DNA of 64,000 bases from NCBI GenBank assembly GCA_031841125.1, contig CM063114.1, positions 310,001 through 374,000 of the forward strand, given 5' to 3'. Below the pieces are notes generated by a model that searched no databases, was not told the origin of the DNA, and saw only the letters and a program-made list of their open reading frames with translations. The position numbers were made by a program, and so were the translations under genes. Origin of the DNA: Acanthococcus lagerstroemiae (taxonomy: Eukaryota; Arthropoda; Insecta; Hemiptera; Eriococcidae). Below, piece after piece: positions 57,819 to 64,000 of the stretch (positions are counted from its first letter, which is position 1; every line of letters starts with the position of its first letter).

Positions 57819-60654
57819 TGTACTAATTCGGAATCGTAGAATCCGAATTTAATGTTAGTTTTGTCACCGAAGTAAGCACATGGGATGGTGTAGAAATGGA
57901 TGCGGTGATCCTCCCCTTGCTAATGTATATTTCTGCACCATATTATGTTATCCATGATTTTAGCAAAATCGACTCATCGCCACCGCATTCTGTTCGACCT
58001 GACTTGGCAACCCCGGATCTCTCTCTCTCTCTCTCGCTCTCCCGCTCGCTTGTTCCTTCCTTTCTTTCTGCCTTTTTGTTCTTTTTTTACCTGGTTCTAA
58101 AAAAGTCGGTCGGTCTGTCGCAGGAATTCGATCTTCCTCCAGTCTCTTTCTCGATCAGCACACTTTCGTCGTATCTACAGTTCTGCATTTCGAAATAAAA
58201 CGGTCGTTCGGAATTTGCATTTTTCTTCCCGTTGTCGTGGCTTCCGATGGTGTTGACCCGTAGCACAAAAAACGCTACACGGAGAAGAGGGATGAAAGCC
58301 CAATTTGAAGAATGAGTCTCACATATCAAAATATATTGATTCGAAGTAGTTGAATTTAAATTTCCCATTAGTTGTGTTGTTGGAGTACCTAGATGTAGTG
58401 GGGTTGAAATTGGGAAGGGGTGAAACTCTGATTTGGCTACTTATAATTGAGCATTGTATATGTAGGTATAAATGTAGGTATTGAAAACAACGTGAGAGAA
58501 ATGGTTTTGCTTTGAACTGAACACACGACAGCAGTGGGTGCACCCACGTGAAAATAATATGTACTTGGAAAATTCGTAGTACAGATAGTGGACGGCTATC
58601 TTTTGCATGAAGTTAGCTCCGATATCTAAAATTTGACGGACTCGCTTTCACGTGAAACTTCACGAGATGTAGCTAAGCTTCTGCCTTTATTTGTAATGAG
58701 TTAATAGGAGAAATCACGTACCTACCTGTTTTAGGATTTTTCAACCATTTTAGTAAGATTGCTGAAGAGTATGGTATTCATACGGTAAAATATGGGTACC
58801 TACTTTTAGCTTCTGTTTCAATTTTACAGAATTAAAATCGGTTGAATTAAACGCAAATAAGAACGTGCATATTAAAATGAGAACGATTAATCACATTAGC
58901 AACATTAGCAAAGGCACGGACACCTGCTACTGACTGCTACTGTAATAACTCATTTCGTTCACAAATGTTGGTCGGTTCCCTTTCGTTGAATAGCGTGCAT
59001 ATCAAAAATCAAATTGCTGATGCAGTGTTATCAACCGAATTGAAATTTTTGGTTTAAAAAACAGCTTTAAAAGATGAAAATGAGAAAATTTGATAGCTCA
59101 ACTTGTTTAGTTGATAAATTTTCATTTTGAAATTTTCGGTAATTTTCTCTTATGCGGAGCAAAACACCACTTTTAGGATTCTGTGTGGAGCACGTGCATC
59201 TCAGTGCATAATGCTTAATATATTAAGTTGCCGGCCTTGCGCATATACCGATGCGATATATTATGTCGAGTTTTCTCTACTTTCAGAAACTTAATTTTTC
59301 CCCCAATTTTCTCTGTATGGCTAAGTATTCTACGGAGCAAACGAAAAAAAAAAAAAAAACAGAATGAGAACATATATCCTCAATTTGAGTCATTCGCGTT
59401 TTTTTTTTTTGTTTTTTTTTAAATTTATTTATTTAATGTAACTTATTGCCTTTCGGCTACGTACATTCTTAATACTTTTAAGTTTTAATACTATTTACAT
59501 TACATCTTATGCATCAGATTTGAGGCGGAGAGAAAATTGGGTTTATTTGTCATCAGAACATAGATAACGTATTTTTGGCGGGAGGATAAAGACTTTTGTC
59601 CGGCAGTGTAGATCTGTCGGACTCTCCGCTATTGCTGCGAGGAAACGCGTAAAACGATATTTCTTATCATTTACGAGGCAGCGGCGCAGCCTGCCTGTGA
59701 AGTTACTCGTTATTCGCAGAAGAAGAGTAACCCTACTTACTTATTCTTTATTGCAAGATTTCATCCGTAAATTAACCAGAGCGTGACGTTGGTTGTGAAA
59801 AGTACGAATATATAAGAATTATGAAAACATTACGCCGAAATATTTACCTTGTACTTTCGCGGGTGCGATGCGGCTCGGATGACTTACCTACAATTTTCGA
59901 TTCGGTTATTCTTGGCCCGAGTTAGGTATACGTTACGAGTATACTCTTACTTTACTTGAAAACGATTCGAAGCAGTTTCAGAGCGATTACGATGCGCGCG
60001 TAGCGCAGTCCACTTTTAGCCGCCAAAATGACTCGCCAATTTCGAGGCTTAGACAAAATACGCTGTAGGCAAATCAGAAATCAATAGAAAAACAACGCTT
60101 TTCCGTGGGAGGGCTTACGATTATTTCCCGCTTCTCTTTCCTGTTGAGCACTTCAGGACCTTTTTCTTTTTCGGCTCGTTCAAATTTAACGCTATTCTAG
60201 GATGCTGTTCTAAAATCCATTCACATAATATGTGTATGTATTTTGAAACTTCTGTGTGAGACTTCACAGAACTCGGTGAGGCAATTCGATTCAGACAGTT
60301 GTAGGACTCTGCGGCGACCCTCCCTCACAAATTTACATTTTTGTATAATATACCTATCGTTAAATCGTCCTGCCTGGTCACTTCCTGTGTAGCACGTGGC
60401 GAACGTCTCTCAAAAAACACCTTTGTCTCCTGCATTCCTATACTTACATCCAGTGCGTGACTCTTCTACACGCTTTCGTCTGTTTTTTCATTTCGTATGC
60501 CTTTACTGCGGCCCCGAGTAAACGCGTCATTTCGTACCCCGTAAACGCTGCAACTCCTTTAAAAATTTGTCTAACTTGTTTTAGACTCAAAGGACTTACG
60601 ATAGCATTATTACTATCTAATACGTGCTGCGAATTTTACGAACTTTTTCAATGA
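57819..60654. other. Gene-poor region with one TIR fragment
   Basis: A (TC)n run lies at 58019-58036 and A/T runs near 59343 and 59400. A right-end fragment of the family-1 TIR element lies at 58943-58999 (AATAACTCATTT to GAATAGCGTGCA). No coding sequence recognised. Confidence 0.45.
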
Positions 60655-60815
60655 TTTCTGAGACTTGAAGACGCATTAAGAACTTTTCCAGATCCACTTG
60701 AGACTCTTCCAGTTCCGTTTGAGACTTCTAGAGACTCCTCCAAATTCGTAATGTAGACTTGTTTAAGACTTGATTCTGCTAGACTGGTTTGAAACTCTTT
60801 CAGCTTCGTTTAAGG
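60655..60815 (+). repeat. Degenerate GAGACTTYTTCCAG tandem repeat
   Basis: Successive units such as GAGACTTGAAGACGC, GAGACTCTTCCAGTTCCGTT, GAGACTTCTAGAGACTCCTCC and GAAACTCTTTCAGCTTCGTT recur every 20-30 bp. Similar AGACTCTTTAAGA sequence occurs near 40000 and 41270. Confidence 0.5.
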
Positions 60816-63060
60816 TACCCGAAACCTGCACTTTTCTTTTTATCATTAATTTGTTTATTCGTTCTCTTTGCTTAGCTTTCTCTCTCGCATTTGAAATGTT
60901 CGTATCTAGCTAAGTAGTCCCAAACATTTTTATTCGTTTATTTTAGTCCCTCGTGGCTCATAAACCAGCTCTGATTTCACCAGTCGGTATCAGAAAAATA
61001 GTTAATTTTCAGGGCAAAGAAATAAGAAGTAAAGGTAGACAGAAAGGGGGTAAAATATAGACATACATTCGCAGTTGCTAGGTCAGGCCCGGGCCTATCT
61101 AAATCTTTCGAAAATTTTCTTATTTTGCTATCATAATTTCCGCCGTGCTCACAAACGTACTAAGATAAGTACAATAGATTTATGTTTTTACCTGGTAACC
61201 AATTTATAGGTATAATTGTTTTGAAATTTGTCTCGGAAAGTATCGAGGTATCTACATATTATACATACCTTGTGGCAGGTGAAACGTGAAGATTGCAGTT
61301 AGCTAAATTAAAATCGTATGAACGCGTCGATTCCTTTTCCCCTTTCCCTCTTCATTCCGCATGCAGGCGAAAATCTGCATGTAGAATGACACGTCGCAGT
61401 TTCACCTCCTCTCCCTTCTTCCTCCTAATTCCTAATCCTTCTTTCGTTTTCCTCGGATAATCCACCCGATATTGTTGGTACTTGGTTTTTATCCTCGGTG
61501 TCGTGATTATGCATGAGTTAGTTGACTGTACTTGTCTTTTTTGGTTTTCACGAACATTTTTCTCTTTTTGTTGGGTGTTATATTTTCCCCCGATTTTTTT
61601 TTTGTTTTCTCTTGAACTGCCATCTTTCACGAGTCTGCGCGCTTTCCGTCCAACTCAGAAGTTTTTTTCCGTTTTGAGTTCGCGTATTAACTTTTCGTCT
61701 CCGCCACTGCCCTGTGGTTTGCCGTACTCCGTGGATTGTTCATTTTCTTTCATGTTTCTATCGAATAAAATGTTATTATGGTAAATCAAGTTATTTTTTG
61801 TAAGAGGAAGGAGGGGGTGTATGGGCGGTTTGCAGGAGAATGTGAGACTATAAGTTTTTCGTTTTTCTTTACTTTTTCGTTCTGGAACTTGAAATGACTT
61901 AACATGTGATCTGGGCAACCACCTTCCTATGCCTGGCAATACAACTCCTGAGAAATCTCATGGGAGCTAGTCGTGGTACGTAGGCTTTCTGGGCTTTTGT
62001 CGGTCGACCACATACGTCGATTTTTCGAAATTAGCACGCCTTTCGGTCGTAATGTAGGAAGGTGCGAACGGAGACAAATGTCAGCATTTCTTTGTGAACT
62101 TCCGGTCTCTGGGTCGTTCACGAAAAAAATGCCACAACCTAATACATATCATGAAATATTGAACCCTGGCGAGAAATGAATTCAAATTATTGGCCTGGTC
62201 TGGCCTTCTTCACATTAATACTGAAATTTTACTCTATGCCTCTGCTGCGTAACTGAAGAAAGAATTTTTCGACTTAAAATACGGGTTCGCTCGGAAAATT
62301 GCGTATATCATCGGCAGTTCATTCGCATACGAGCGATCCGATATCATTAGGTTCGTGTTTAGTCGTTTTGTTTTCCAATCATTTTACGAGTGTACTAGGC
62401 GAATGCTTTTCGGTTCCTCATTTCTCAACAACTTAAGTTTATTTAAGGGAGGAAGTGAGTATCCTCTGGGACAAATTTGGAACTGACTTACCGAGCACTT
62501 GGAACACACGTGGTGTAGGTACGCGTGCTTTGGATATTTGGTAGGCATTCAGTACGTACGTCTGTTGACGAGTGAATTTACGAAAAAAAAATTTAAACCA
62601 GTTTAATTTGATAGACAATAATACATTGTCGTATTACTTTCACCACCAGCCCCCACACCCCAAGGAAAGTGTGTAATATTATCCGCCGATGAACTGCCAG
62701 CTCGTATGCCATTCGGTATTGCGTGTTTCTGCTATCGATATAAATTGAAGAAATAATACAACCGCGTACGCGCTTCGGAAAAAATATCAATTTTCTTATA
62801 CGGGTACATTCCGTCTATATGTATGTACTATGTATGTATCTGGCATACGTATACAGAACGTAGAAAAATAATCGCGTCCAATATTTTTTTTCTGAACACA
62901 AAATCAAACCGAAAGATCTAGTTTCTTCTTAGGTGGAAAATTTTATCTTCCAAAAGGGGGGCTCGAACATACCGCTAACTTGAAAGGGAAGGTATTAAAC
63001 AGTATATCGAAGTAGAAGTTAATTAAACCGAAAATTTCAAATGTTGCATTTGATCTTTGA
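60816..63060. other. Gene-poor region
   Basis: No recognised coding sequence or complete repeat element. Several complementary 90-100-codon frames between 61350 and 61940 lie in pyrimidine-rich DNA and look compositional. Confidence 0.4.
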
Positions 63061-63560
63061 ACGGGCCTTCGTTTGGGTCCAAATATCCAAATTTTTAAAC
63101 CCCAAACGGGTGAAATTGACTTGGGAACACGATATCGAAATAGGGTTTTTCGGGTCAATGATTTCGAATATCTCACCAGAGTTCGATACGACCCTGATTT
63201 GAATCCGAGAATCCAAATTTCGGACGCAAAATGGGTAAAATTGACTTTGCTGAAAAAATCAAACAAAATACTGGAGTATGGATCTTTTCGTGGTCATTTT
63301 TGAAAATGAAATTGTATTTGCGATCCTACCCCGATTTGGGGTTAGAAATCCAAATTTAACCCCTTCAACGTGGCAAAATTAACCCAACTTACCTGAGTTC
63401 GAAAATTCCACCAGATTTTCGATCCGACCCCGATTTGAGTTCCCAAATCCAAACTTGACTCCTTTTAATGAGAACGGAATTGATCTGATTTAAAAAACTG
63501 ACTTAAGCGTTTGAGTAGTTGTTCGAAAATTCAATCTGATTTTTAATCCCATCATACTTT
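63061..63560 (+). repeat. Degenerate repeat with unit CGATCCGACCCCGATTTGRG
   Basis: The sequence CGATACGACCCTGATTTGAA (63184), CGATCCTACCCCGATTTGGG (63322) and CGATCCGACCCCGATTTGAG (63420) recurs. Each is followed by a short spacer, ATCCAAATTT or ATCCAAACTT, then a GGGTAAAATTGAC/GGCAAAATTAAC-like block. Spacing is irregular (about 138 and 98 bp). The frames in this stretch come from the repeat. Confidence 0.65.
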
Positions 63561-64000
63561 AGGTCCTAAACGAGTCTTTTTCTCTCCAAAAACTTCAGTT
63601 TACAAGGTGTTACACGACACCCGGAAAATACCTCTTCCGTTTCCAATATGAAAAAAAAATTGGATCCTTTCCTTATGGAGAAAGGAAAAAATCGATCTTT
63701 ACCACTTGTCCCAGTGTAGAAAATGGAACAAAGTGCTGGAAAATTAGTCTACGTTCCTGAATTCAAAAGAATAATTTTATAATTAACTCCGATCATTCAC
63801 TTAACATAATTGAAGATTTTACTGTTGTCAACTAAGAAATTCGGATTTAAAAGGCTCGAATAGAGTCGGAAACATAATCCAGTAATTTTCCAAAATCAGT
63901 TGCTCACGAAAAAACCTGTTCAGTTTTTCAGTTTGAATCAGTTCTTGCATTTTTCTCTTTGACGAAAAGGAAGCTGCAACCATTAATCAATTTTCTTCGT
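63561..64000. other. No gene seen
   Basis: AT-rich DNA to the window end, with no recognised feature. Confidence 0.4.

Noticed and set aside
1..64000. CRISPR arrays, rRNA, viral or toxin genes
   Set aside because: No regularly spaced repeat-spacer array, no rRNA signature and no viral structural or toxin-like coding sequence was seen on either strand.

Overview
The window looks like nuclear DNA of an insect, most likely a hemipteran of the aphid/scale/mealybug type. The grounds are spliceosomal intron signals, an animal-type single-copy gene (NAA40/NatD), very low gene density, R1/I-like non-LTR retrotransposon relics, a pogo-like transposase fused to a PHD-type zinc finger, many hAT-type MITEs, and abundant GTAC/CTAG-rich low-complexity DNA (TAGGTACCTA-like). 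The exact taxon is inference. I see no prokaryotic, organellar or viral gene cluster.

Layout. 1-1,060: one convincing host gene, N-alpha-acetyltransferase 40, with a 5' UTR intron and a coding sequence in one exon. 1,060-7,100: no recognisable genes. 7,100-10,220: a short TIR element, two degenerate minus-strand non-LTR retrotransposon fragments and a 144-bp MITE. 10,380-13,450: a nest of non-autonomous DNA transposons, including three hAT-type elements with 8-bp target duplications, two of them inserted inside other elements. 14,464-18,213: a MITE-dense block that includes an almost perfect 460-bp palindrome. This block is present again at 18,811-22,389 in a copy carrying many single-base deletions. 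22,400-27,800: small repeats and hairpins. 27,799-30,775: a complete-ended pogo-like DNA transposon with a multi-exon, N-terminally deleted transposase. 33,067-35,306: an element with inverted arms of about 500 bp. 25,034-42,879: four scattered copies of a GC-rich element of about 90-105 bp that I do not recognise. 44,206-44,876: a TIR element built of iterated TTCGGGAAA motifs. 49,810-57,206: a 3.7-kb unit in direct tandem duplication; each unit carries a TIR element and a 5'-truncated non-LTR insertion with a 15-bp target duplication. 57,299-57,818: a Tigger/pogo-like MITE. The rest to 64,000 is gene-poor and ends in a degenerate tandem repeat.

Only NAA40 is annotated as a working host gene. 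Most other open reading frames are short, start at non-ATG codons or lie in repeats, and are not called. Most of the interpretable content is transposon archaeology. The two large duplications need checking against reads before any biological meaning is given to them: the first looks like unpolished sequence, and the second could be either a recent tandem duplication or two haplotypes placed in series.
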